Source: JAFGKM01 sp964403465 (GTDB taxonomy: Bacteria; Ratteibacteria; UBA8468; B48-G9; JAFGKM01). From it: 6,766 bases of DNA. Position 1 is the stretch's first letter. Every line of letters starts with the position of its first letter. The notes beneath the pieces are model-generated. The model was not told the origin of the DNA. It saw nothing but the letters and a program-made list of their open reading frames with translations, and ran no database searches. The stretch is from the NCBI GenBank assembly GCA_964403465.1, contig CAYOFY010000078.1:1-6766 (forward strand). The letters are read 5' to 3'. Of the stretch, positions 1 to 6,765 are shown in pieces. The position numbers were made by a program, and so were the translations under genes.

Positions 1-27
1 ATGACAAAAAGTCGGACGGAATAGAAT

Positions 28-1371
28 ATGGCTAAAAAAACAGATTCACTGGTGAAAATAATGGAGGATAGGGAGATAGAGAAGGAATTTCTCGTGGATC
101 TGCAGCTTACCACCCGTAACCTGTTTGCCATTCTGGAAGAATTGTCAAGAAAGAGAAATTTTCCAAACAGGGAATTGATTTTTGCCATTATGAGAGAGGT
201 GGATGAAATAGAGACTTTCCTTGACGATTACGGCGCCTCACATAACAAGAAGTTTTTCTATTTAAGGGAATTGATAGGGTCTATAAGGTGGATAAATATT
301 GTTATTTTCCAGGGGCTCCATTTACTGGTAAGACTTGAGAGTTATCATATGGAAATATCCCCGGAAGACAAGGAGAAATTCAAGAAGATTCTGAAGAAAA
401 CAGTCAGTTTTTATCTGGAAGAATTAAAGAAACTGGCAGTGGAGTTAAAAGCAGAAGCGGCAAAACACGGTTTCAAAAAAGGCGAGGCAAAGTTCGGTGA
501 GCAGAAAACGCTTGTGGAGATGCAAAAAAGGATATTGCCTCCGGACTTGAACGAAAATGTTGTAAAGGAAAAGGAAGAACGTGTTTTTGAAGTCTTGATA
601 AAGTTTCTGGAAAATTCCGAGGATTTCAATATATTTGTCTGCAATGCCAATGCGGAGGAGGAAATCACAGAGGTTGTAACGGAAGAAGTTCTTGAGAAAT
701 ACCGGTCCATCTTCAATCAGATGGAATCTCTTTACGATACTTACCTGAAAAACACCGAGGTTGAGAGAAAACTGTATGATTTGCGGAAGATAAGAAGCTA
801 TATGGCGATTACCCTGCATCTTCTTGAAATAGGCAAGGCACTTGTTCACTTCTACGAAAGGCACAGCGACAAGGTGAGCAGGTATTCCACGGCTGTCCAG
901 ATTTCAAGTCTTGTTAACAAGCGAAATATAAAGGGGACAATAAGAGAGCTGGTTCTGGCATATTCAATGCTATTCCTTTTGAAGGGAAAAGACATATCCG
1001 GCAGGATTTTCAGGAAGATGGGCAGGGATGCCGATGAATTCATATATTCCACGAAAATGATGATAATCCCTTCTCACCGGCTTGAGGATTTCCACCTGAG
1101 ACCCGTGATGCCGGTAACGCAGATAGCCGGTAAATATGATATAGACAGCCATCTTTACTATAACAGGAACAAGTATAATCTAAAAAGTCCGATAGAGATG
1201 GCCATAGCCATTCCTGACATAAGGGAAGCCCTTGCAAAGGAAAATGTTGAAATCATGATACAGGGTCCCAGGAAGTCCGTTGTGGAACTGTGCGAATTCT
1301 TGAAGGAGAAATGCGGTGCATACGAAAAAACCATCGTGTGTAATCTGATATCCTCGGAAGTGCGACTATAA
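28..1371 (+). CDS. Large HPr-like phosphocarrier-domain protein with unassigned helical N-terminal region
   Basis: The 447-residue product has two parts. Residues 1 to about 340 are charged, apparently all helical, with no signal peptide or membrane segment, and match no family I recognise. Residues about 342-430 look like an HPr phosphocarrier domain: His356-Leu-Arg358-Pro359 matches the active-site H-x-R-P, and Ser387 in a Lys-Ser-Pro-Ile-Glu-Met context lies 31 residues later, as His15 and Ser46 do in HPr. The C-terminal VEIMIQG strand and following helix also fit. Classical HPr has about 88 residues and passes phosphate from enzyme I to sugar EIIA proteins; Ser46 is the HPr kinase target. 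A regulatory, cytoplasmic role is inferred. The ATG at 28 has only a weak GGA upstream; the ATG at 61 is an alternative. The gene faces the amidohydrolase gene, and the two stop codons overlap. Confidence 0.85.
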   Translation: MAKKTDSLVKIMEDREIEKEFLVDLQLTTRNLFAILEELSRKRNFPNRELIFAIMREVDEIETFLDDYGASHNKKFFYLRELIGSIRWINIVIFQGLHLLVRLESYHMEISPEDKEKFKKILKKTVSFYLEELKKLAVELKAEAAKHGFKKGEAKFGEQKTLVEMQKRILPPDLNENVVKEKEERVFEVLIKFLENSEDFNIFVCNANAEEEITEVVTEEVLEKYRSIFNQMESLYDTYLKNTEVERKLYDLRKIRSYMAITLHLLEIGKALVHFYERHSDKVSRYSTAVQISSLVNKRNIKGTIRELVLAYSMLFLLKGKDISGRIFRKMGRDADEFIYSTKMMIIPSHRLEDFHLRPVMPVTQIAGKYDIDSHLYYNRNKYNLKSPIEMAIAIPDIREALAKENVEIMIQGPRKSVVELCEFLKEKCGAYEKTIVCNLISSEVRL

Positions 1372-2436
1372 TTTCTTGAATCGTTTTCCTACGATAAACC
1401 CGACATCTCCCAGCATTCTCGCCGCATTGGAGTAAAAAACCTTTTCAATGTCCCGCCTGGTCAGTCCTGCTTTTTCTGATGTTTTTCGGAAGGCATGGAT
1501 TTCCTCGTACATGAAAAAAGACAAATTCTCTGCTTCCTTCCCTGTAACCTCCCTCATATTTTTGTCGCCGGAAACGTCACCGTATAAACCCTCAGGCACC
1601 AGGTTTATGTAAACACCTTTTTCGCAGATGCGGCGCATGCGCATACGCGTGATGGGCAGGTCGCTGCCGAAGAGGATTCTCTCGGGACCCACTGTCTCTA
1701 TAAGACGCAGGAATACTGTTTCGTTTGTATTTGCCGAGATGTCAAAAAACATTCTTGTGCCTTTCAGGGTTTTGAAGGCATCGCCGATATCTTCAATACA
1801 ATATGCCCTCCCGACATGTGCTATTATGAGTTTTATTTTCGGGTATTTTCTCTCTATCTCAAGCATCTGTGAAAGATTAACACTGTCTCTGAGTCTTCCC
1901 GAGCGAGGTATGTGCAGGAGAAGTATTTTTCCCCCGGTGTTAAGTATCTCAAGCTGATGGTGAGGAATGAAGTCAAAGATACATATACTGTCGGCGCGTA
2001 TGTTTCCCGGCGCGAAACTGAGGTAGGGCTTCACGCCCAAAAAATTCCCTCTTGCCAGTCTCTTTGAAAATTTGTCTTCCGACCAGTCAGGTCTTGAAAG
2101 CATCAACGAAGGAAGTTTGTATTTTTTTGCCGACATGATTACATAACGGTTGAGGATGTCAAGATTCTTACCGGCGGTCGGGCTATTAAACAGAAGCGGG
2201 ATGACCTGTTTGCCGGGGAAAAACAGTTTGTACGATTGTAAAAGATGTTCAATGGGATTTTCTTCCGCCACCCGCGAAGGCCAGCTGACCACCCTGTTTT
2301 TCTGATAAACCGTCTTATCCTTTCGCTTTTTCCAGATATGCGCATGAATATCAATAATCTTCTCGGGCAGAAAATCCCTGATGCCGCTTCTGTAAAATTT
2401 CTCATCAACCGGTTTCACTTCAAACAACTTTTTCAT
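1366..2436 (-). CDS. Amidohydrolase-2 family metal-dependent TIM-barrel hydrolase
   Basis: This 356-residue protein carries the metal-site landmarks of the amidohydrolase-2 (ACMSD-like) family. These are His31-Ala-His33 after strand 1 (IIDIHAH), His175 (LLLHIPRSG), His207 (IIAHVGR) and Asp259 (LFGSDLP). Near the C-terminus is the usual helix ending in SNAARMLGD. Family members hydrolyse lactones or decarboxylate acids; the substrate here cannot be read from sequence. No signal peptide is visible, so it should be cytoplasmic. I chose the ATG at 2436 because AAGGGGG (2444-2450) lies 7 nt upstream. A GTG at 2454 would overlap the previous stop as GTGA and add six residues, but it lacks a good ribosome-binding site. 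It is the last gene of the minus-strand cluster, 14 nt after the oxidoreductase stop, which suggests co-translation. A lactonase acting on an oxidised sugar is one option, by context only. Confidence 0.88.
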   Translation of the reverse strand: MKKLFEVKPVDEKFYRSGIRDFLPEKIIDIHAHIWKKRKDKTVYQKNRVVSWPSRVAEENPIEHLLQSYKLFFPGKQVIPLLFNSPTAGKNLDILNRYVIMSAKKYKLPSLMLSRPDWSEDKFSKRLARGNFLGVKPYLSFAPGNIRADSICIFDFIPHHQLEILNTGGKILLLHIPRSGRLRDSVNLSQMLEIERKYPKIKLIIAHVGRAYCIEDIGDAFKTLKGTRMFFDISANTNETVFLRLIETVGPERILFGSDLPITRMRMRRICEKGVYINLVPEGLYGDVSGDKNMREVTGKEAENLSFFMYEEIHAFRKTSEKAGLTRRDIEKVFYSNAARMLGDVGFIVGKRFKKL

Positions 2437-2443
2437 CCTGCAA

Positions 2444-2454
2444 CCCCCTTTCAC
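2444..2454 (-). promoter_or_regulatory. Shine-Dalgarno and stop/start junction of oxidoreductase and amidohydrolase genes
   Basis: AAGGGGG at 2444-2450 sits 7 nt before the ATG at 2436 and directly after the oxidoreductase TGA stop (2451-2453). The stop also forms a GTGA overlap with an alternative GTG start at 2454. Position and spacing favour the ATG. The arrangement implies translational coupling of the two genes. Confidence 0.65.
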
Positions 2455-3707
2455 TTTCCTGTATATCCTATTTCTTTCCAGACCTTCCTGGCGAATTCCA
2501 ACCCGTCTCTTGTCGGCTTGATATCGCCGAGAACGCTCGGGTATGGATAGTCTGGTTTTCTCCTTGACGGGTCAGGATTCCAATCGTCGTCAACGTATTT
2601 TTTTCGCTCTGATTTTTTCCTGAAATCAGGCACTTTCAAAGAACTGGAATCGTTCAGTGCCGACCTGTATGCCAGAATACCCACTATGGACATCGCCACC
2701 CCTCGGTAAACATCAAGAAAGGGTTGCTTCCCCGTTTGTATGGCCCTGGCGAAATTATAATTCATGAAAAAATCTCCTCCTCCGTGTCCGTACCTGTAAG
2801 CATCTCTGGCATAATCTGGAAAATCCGGCGTATACATCTTCTCAACCGGCTCATCGGATTTTTTATCAAAAGGTTCTTTTCTTAACCTCAGCATATTTGT
2901 ATCCCCGAAACGCAGGTTTTCCATTAAACCATTGTTACCGTGTATCCTGACCCAGATACTGTGTCCTCTCAATGAACCCTGGAGAAGTTTAACCACTGCA
3001 CCATTATCCATGCCAACAATTATGCAGGAGGCGGTATCGCTTCGCCTCGGTCTCTTTCCGAAATGGACATCATCCTTGAAATCGTGTGCGACAACAAACC
3101 CGTTTACCTTTACCGGAACGGTGTCTGTGATAAACATGACCGGTGCCAGAGCGTGTGTACAGTAGTATGTTGCGGGAAGCCAGTTTCTCCAGTGGTTGAT
3201 ACCCGGTGATATGGAGTTTGAGGATACAGCGTCCATCGGGTGTACATATTCTCCTTCACCGTATTTGAATTCCCCTATCTCCCCTTTTTTATACAACCTC
3301 TGCATTTCCTGGTTGAACAGCATATAGGGATAATTTTCAGCAAACATATATATCTTCCCGGTTTTTTCGACAGCCTCTATGAGTTCAACTCCTTCGGCCA
3401 GTGTGAAGCAAGCGGAAGTTTCGCTCATCACGTGTTTGTCTGCCCTGAGGGCTTTGACGGCAAACGGTGCGTGCTGGTGAAAATAATTTGCCAGTATTAC
3501 CGCATCCATGTCGTGTTCAAGAAATCTATCATAGTCAGTATATGTGGAAACATTAAGTTTCCTGCCCAGTTGATTCAGCCGTTCTTCCCACAGGTCGCAC
3601 AGTGCCACGAGGTCCATACCAAGATGAGGGCCTGCGCCCATTGCAAATCCAGCGCCTCTGCCTACGCCTACCACCCCTACCCTTATTTTCTTATTGTTTT
3701 TTACCAT
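2451..3707 (-). CDS. Gfo/Idh/MocA family NAD-dependent oxidoreductase, GH109-like
   Basis: The 418-residue protein starts with a Rossmann motif (RVGVVGVGRGAG, Gly14 and Gly16) and has Asp38 at the end of strand 2, as expected for NAD binding. The second half is the Gfo/Idh alpha/beta domain. The usual EKP motif reads Glu96-Thr97-Ser98, so the lysine is missing. Several landmarks resemble GH109 alpha-N-acetylgalactosaminidases as I recall them: AENYPY (123-128), GEGEYVH (150-156), Y-x-x-His185 followed by ALAPV (GH109: YPTHGLGPV), HGGGDFFM (308-315), DVY (332-334) and VPDF (359-362). GH109 enzymes cleave glycosides by transient oxidation at C3, elimination and re-reduction. No Tat or Sec signal is seen, so it is probably cytoplasmic. 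A good AGGAG at 3714-3718 sets the start. Other possible roles are a plain sugar dehydrogenase or a 3-keto-glycoside enzyme. Confidence 0.9.
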   Translation of the reverse strand: MVKNNKKIRVGVVGVGRGAGFAMGAGPHLGMDLVALCDLWEERLNQLGRKLNVSTYTDYDRFLEHDMDAVILANYFHQHAPFAVKALRADKHVMSETSACFTLAEGVELIEAVEKTGKIYMFAENYPYMLFNQEMQRLYKKGEIGEFKYGEGEYVHPMDAVSSNSISPGINHWRNWLPATYYCTHALAPVMFITDTVPVKVNGFVVAHDFKDDVHFGKRPRRSDTASCIIVGMDNGAVVKLLQGSLRGHSIWVRIHGNNGLMENLRFGDTNMLRLRKEPFDKKSDEPVEKMYTPDFPDYARDAYRYGHGGGDFFMNYNFARAIQTGKQPFLDVYRGVAMSIVGILAYRSALNDSSSLKVPDFRKKSERKKYVDDDWNPDPSRRKPDYPYPSVLGDIKPTRDGLEFARKVWKEIGYTGK

Positions 3708-3822
3708 GCGCTTCTCCTTTTGATTTTTTGCTGTATTATCTTAATGCACACCGGATATTTCCGGCAAAATGAAAGTTCTGACAGCCAGGGTTTCTATCGG
3801 TTCCCGGGGAGGAGAAGATCGC
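3708..3822 (-). promoter_or_regulatory. Candidate ribosome-binding-site sequestering element upstream of the oxidoreductase gene
   Basis: In the 117-nt gap (3708-3824) the Shine-Dalgarno region AGGAGAAG (minus strand, 3711-3718) is perfectly complementary to CTTCTCCT (3810-3817), which lies just after the sialidase stop. After a 2-nt bulge (3818-3819), three more pairs form between 3708-3710 and 3820-3822. The helix would end right beside the ATG at 3707 and hide the ribosome-binding site. A ribosome finishing the sialidase gene would cover the upstream arm and free the site. The complementarity is seen in the sequence; the regulatory role is inferred. Confidence 0.4.
3751..3764 (-). repeat. 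Short palindrome CCGGA-N4-TCCGG in the intergenic gap
   Basis: A perfect 5-bp inverted repeat with a 4-nt AT-only spacer, extendable by two G-U pairs in RNA. It lies 44 nt upstream of the oxidoreductase start. No U-run follows on the minus strand, so it is not a normal intrinsic terminator. A weak promoter-like pair surrounds it (TTGCCG, then TAAGAT 18 nt on), so an operator is possible. Support is thin. Confidence 0.3.
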
Positions 3823-3827
3823 TGTCA
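3779..3827 (-). other. Stem-loop containing the sialidase stop codon
   Basis: TGACAGC (3821-3827), which begins with the sialidase TGA, pairs perfectly with GCTGTCA (3779-3785) across a 35-nt loop holding the CTTCTCCT segment and a GGG/CCC inner pair. It shares positions 3821-3822 with the alternative pairing to the ribosome-binding site, so the two structures partly compete. A moderately U-rich stretch follows after GAAC, so a weak terminator or mRNA-stabilising hairpin is also possible. Confidence 0.3.
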
Positions 3828-5537
3828 TAAACCGCCTTTCCGGGGGATCTGTTTTTTTGGCCAGGGGGAGAAATGAATCCCGTCTTTGTCGGCTGTGAAA
3901 TACGTTCCATAGATGACTGCCAAGGATTTGTTTTCTCCCTTCTTGTATCCTGGTTTTGGATAGGCATCAGTCTCTCCATAATAGACGATAAATATACGGC
4001 CGTCCGGCAGTTCCGCCATGCTGGGATATGCCCCGCTATATGAATCAACGTACACATGCTCGCTCCATGTTGCAGCATTGTCCAGACTGTATCTAACGGC
4101 CACACGATTACGCTGGGCGAGAAGCAGAATACCTTTTGAGGTCATCATCAGATAAGGACAGGGTACGTAAAAACCAATGTCTTTTGCCGATGTCCAGTTC
4201 TTCCCCGAATCCTTTGAGATGGAAAAAGCGCCGTGCGAACCGGGTTCGATCAATCCCCTCATGACGGCGTAAAGTGTGCCGTCGGGTAATTCCACAACAT
4301 CTGTTTCGGCATCCAGGTAGTATCCTGAATTGTCAATCTTGACCGGCTCGCACCATGTTCTGCCGTTATCATCCGAGAAGGTTACTGCCCCATAGGCATT
4401 GTGCGTTTTCGAATCTTCGGAATAGAGCCCCAGAATAAGCCGTCCAGTTTTCAACACGCGCACCGGGGACGAACAGGCATAACCGGCGACGACTTTCAGC
4501 GGTTCGGCCCAGGTTTTTCCATCGTCATCAGATGATGTCAGACAAACGGCACATTCCTTGCCAGGCTGATAGGTGAAAAAGTTGCAAAGGAACCGCCCGT
4601 CAGGAAGCTGGCATATTGAGGGGTCCCTGTCATCCAGTTCCGTATCAGCCACCACAAACGGCTCACTCCATGTCAGGCCATCATCTTTTGACCGTATGGC
4701 CAGCACCCGGCCTCCTTTTGGAAAATCCGCATCAGGCAGAGCGACATGGGCATAACCCGCGTAAAATACGCATATCAATTGACCGTTCTTCAGGCGCACC
4801 ACATCCGGAAACGATTGATATCCTCCCGCCTCCGCATATGTTACCAGGGGTTTGGGGTCCGAACGGTTCTGCAAAACCGGTTTCCAGACATCCTTCAGTT
4901 GTACCTGCCCGCCCTTTATCCGGATATTTTTGAAACTCACATACCCTTCGTTTGTACTGAATCCAATCAGCCCTGCACTGAGTTTACTGTCTTCTGCCTG
5001 GACCATCAGCATTCCGTCCATGTATCCCTGCAATTGGTTCCCTCTTGCAATCACTCTGGCGGTATGCCACACTCCCAACGCTATTGTTACTTCATTCTTG
5101 TAAGAAAGGGCATACTTCTGGCTGAGGGTGATGCGGCTGATTCCACTCAGATACGATACCCCATAACCTGTACAGCTATCAACAGACCGAAAAATGATCC
5201 CCGCTCCGCGATATCCTCCTTTCTCCTCAATCTTAAAATCCACAGTCAGTTCAAAATCGCCAAATGTGCAATTTTTCAGAAATGCATATGCTCCATAGTT
5301 ATAGTCAAGACCTGACCGAATATCTTGCTGCACAAGCATTCCATCCTGGATCTTCCAATCCCCGCCGATAAAGCACCAGTTCTCAGCCGCATCAGGAGCG
5401 CTTAAATTGATGAGGACTTCATTCTCTACGGACTCTCCCGCACAAGTCTGAATCAGAACGAACGCCCATAAGAAGATTCCGAGCCACAATCTTCTCCTGA
5501 CTTTTGTATTAAACATCCTCTCGGATAATCTATTCAT
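3825..5537 (-). CDS. Exported sialidase-fold (BNR/Asp-box) protein with N-terminal LamG/3-keto-disaccharide-hydrolase-like domain
   Basis: From the ATG at 5537 the product has 570 residues. Residues 12-34 form a signal peptide: KVRRR, a hydrophobic stretch LWLGIFLWAFVLIQT, then CAGES. No canonical lipobox is seen. Residues about 42-209 resemble the concanavalin-like 3-keto-disaccharide hydrolase/LamG fold (GGDWKIQDG, FGDFELTVDFKI, GAGIIFR, WHTARVIARG, YMDG). Residues 230-570 form a six-bladed sialidase-type propeller with Asp boxes at 283-290, 336-343, 388-395, 441-448 and 484-491. The region near Glu411 (ETDVVELPDG) and Arg427, and Tyr504 (GAYPSMAELPDG), match usual sialidase positions. The FRIP motif is replaced by SFPDVVRL at 242-249, so sialic acid as substrate is not assured. 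A GA-rich site (5547-5557) favours this start; the ATG at 5564 adds nine residues but lacks a ribosome-binding site. Confidence 0.85.
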   Translation of the reverse strand: MNRLSERMFNTKVRRRLWLGIFLWAFVLIQTCAGESVENEVLINLSAPDAAENWCFIGGDWKIQDGMLVQQDIRSGLDYNYGAYAFLKNCTFGDFELTVDFKIEEKGGYRGAGIIFRSVDSCTGYGVSYLSGISRITLSQKYALSYKNEVTIALGVWHTARVIARGNQLQGYMDGMLMVQAEDSKLSAGLIGFSTNEGYVSFKNIRIKGGQVQLKDVWKPVLQNRSDPKPLVTYAEAGGYQSFPDVVRLKNGQLICVFYAGYAHVALPDADFPKGGRVLAIRSKDDGLTWSEPFVVADTELDDRDPSICQLPDGRFLCNFFTYQPGKECAVCLTSSDDDGKTWAEPLKVVAGYACSSPVRVLKTGRLILGLYSEDSKTHNAYGAVTFSDDNGRTWCEPVKIDNSGYYLDAETDVVELPDGTLYAVMRGLIEPGSHGAFSISKDSGKNWTSAKDIGFYVPCPYLMMTSKGILLLAQRNRVAVRYSLDNAATWSEHVYVDSYSGAYPSMAELPDGRIFIVYYGETDAYPKPGYKKGENKSLAVIYGTYFTADKDGIHFSPWPKKQIPRKGGL

Positions 5538-5546
5538 TGTGATATT

Positions 5547-5557
5547 CTTCTTTCTTC
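5547..5557 (-). promoter_or_regulatory. GA-rich ribosome-binding site for the sialidase-fold gene
   Basis: GAAGAAAGAAG lies 9 nt upstream of the ATG at 5537. It decides between three in-frame ATGs: 5564 has no purine-rich site upstream, and 5516 has GAGAGG directly abutting it with no spacer. The 46 nt between the URO-D-like stop and 5564 show no convincing promoter or terminator, which supports co-transcription. Confidence 0.4.
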
Positions 5558-5610
5558 TCTGCATAACGGATACGGAATAGAGACTTTCTTTTTATTTCCC
5601 CCGTGGTTAC

Positions 5611-6765
5611 CTATAACCTCGGGAATTCGCCTTCCGGATTGCGGCATACCTCGTGCAACACCGTCATGAATCTACAGAGACTCGGAAACGTGACCAGAGG
5701 CTGGATACCGTGGTCTCCGTTCGGAAAGTATCGTCCTTTTGCCAGAAGCGGCGGAACTTTTCCAAGAATCTCTTTTTCTATCAGGTGTTCATTTCCTTCA
5801 TTCACGACTTCTTTTTCCAGCCATCCAAAAAAAATGAAATCCGGATGTTTCTTACGGAGAAGAAACAAATCATTGCCTGCCTTCACTTCAAATGGATAGA
5901 TTGCGTTTATGCCGTAACGGTACACAATGGAAGCAAATTCCATGGCATTGCCGTCAGTATCCACGGCCCTTACCGCGACGCCGTTTGTAATAGCACAGGC
6001 GCATGATTCACTGTAATGCTGTCCGAAAAATTCATCGAACTTTTCCGGGGACAGAAGCATACCATGATTGTAACAGACATCTTCACCTGTTGCTATGGCT
6101 TCGGGCTTCATGCGTTCGTAGAGAGGAAAATTGTATTTGCGGTCCCACTGCAGAGCCCAGTCGGCAATATCGTGAACCAGTTCCGGGTCATCGTAGAACG
6201 CCATGGACAGCGCCTCCGGTCCCATCAATCCCCTCAGGCGTCCGTAAGTGCCGTGCGGGCCAAGGACAAGGGGTCTGGTGCGGTTATCAAATTTCTTCGC
6301 GCGCTGGTTCATTTCGTCCATGGACATAAAGACGCGGGGTGTCATCCGCTCCTTGTAGAATTCCCAGGAAGCGCGGTCTCTAATCGGATAGCGAATAAAC
6401 TCCGGCATACTGTAGATATTATCGTTGTCAATCAACTGCCGGGTGAGAGCACCATCTTCCCACTCAATAATCTCGTATTCACCGTCGCGCCGCGTGGTCG
6501 CACGAAGACCCTTTTCGCCGGATGCCATATTGAAATCGCGAAAGATAGGACCGGTTGTGCCCCAGTAGCGGTGCCAGCTTTCTATGTCCTGGCGTCCATC
6601 CACAAACCTTCCGACATGTTGAGGCATGCCTGTGGCGACAAGCCGCTCCCATGTCTGTCGCTGACAACCACCGGACATGCCGGGCGCGCCCGGGAAACCA
6701 AATATCGGAACGTAGTCCGGCTCCTGTCCCGTTGCGACAGCAAGGAAACGTTCGCGGTCGGACAA
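5611..6765 (-). CDS. Uroporphyrinogen decarboxylase (URO-D)-like family protein, possibly 5'-truncated by the window edge
   Basis: The visible 384 residues show the URO-D/methyltransferase TIM-barrel family: RERFLAVATGQEPDYVPI at the N-terminus, NHGMLLSPEKFDEFF (233-247), VDTDGN (268-273), PFEVKAGND (291-299), FFGWLEKEV (312-320) and GDHGIQPLVTF (350-360). In MtaA/MtbA-type corrinoid methyltransferases a zinc H-x-C-G motif occupies the strand where this protein has Asp269-x-Asp271-Gly-Asn, and no equivalent cysteine pair is seen. A heme-pathway HemE is unlikely given the divergence and the glycan context; the substrate is unknown. A TTG at 6765 could be the start, since the family often begins a few residues before RERF. 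The true start may instead lie just outside the window. It is the first visible gene of the four-gene unit, 73 nt upstream of the sialidase-fold start. Confidence 0.85.
   Translation of the reverse strand: MSDRERFLAVATGQEPDYVPIFGFPGAPGMSGGCQRQTWERLVATGMPQHVGRFVDGRQDIESWHRYWGTTGPIFRDFNMASGEKGLRATTRRDGEYEIIEWEDGALTRQLIDNDNIYSMPEFIRYPIRDRASWEFYKERMTPRVFMSMDEMNQRAKKFDNRTRPLVLGPHGTYGRLRGLMGPEALSMAFYDDPELVHDIADWALQWDRKYNFPLYERMKPEAIATGEDVCYNHGMLLSPEKFDEFFGQHYSESCACAITNGVAVRAVDTDGNAMEFASIVYRYGINAIYPFEVKAGNDLFLLRKKHPDFIFFGWLEKEVVNEGNEHLIEKEILGKVPPLLAKGRYFPNGDHGIQPLVTFPSLCRFMTVLHEVCRNPEGEFPRL

Noticed and set aside
1..24. Frame open from base 1 to a TAG at 22-24, perhaps the end of an upstream plus-strand gene 3 nt before the ATG at 28
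   Set aside because: Eight codons are too few to tell coding from chance. A TGA at 2-4 in another frame could equally be the upstream stop.
445..864. 139-codon minus-strand open frame inside the HPr-domain gene
   Set aside because: It overlaps the well-supported plus-strand gene, has a Phe/Cys-rich composition typical of the reverse complement of Lys/Glu-rich coding DNA, and shows no motif.
1380..1393. TCGT-N6-ACGA inverted repeat just after the convergent stops, considered as a shared terminator
   Set aside because: Only four base pairs, low GC and no U-run; too weak to call.
3240..3830. 196-codon plus-strand open frame opposite the oxidoreductase
   Set aside because: It lies antisense to a strongly supported Gfo/Idh gene, and its product looks like a random mirror translation without family motifs.
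4746..5315. 189-codon plus-strand open frame inside the sialidase-fold gene
   Set aside because: It is a shadow of the minus-strand gene. The product is rich in His, Pro, Cys and Ser in no recognisable order, and there is no ribosome-binding site of note.
5481..5520. Lipoprotein signal (Cys32 after VLIQT) for the sialidase-fold protein
   Set aside because: Residues before the Cys (L-I-Q-T) do not match the L-[AS]-[GA]-C lipobox, so an ordinary Sec signal is the safer reading.
5611..6765. HemE, the heme-pathway uroporphyrinogen decarboxylase
   Set aside because: The family signatures are those of the divergent URO-D/MtaA-like branch, and no heme genes are adjacent.
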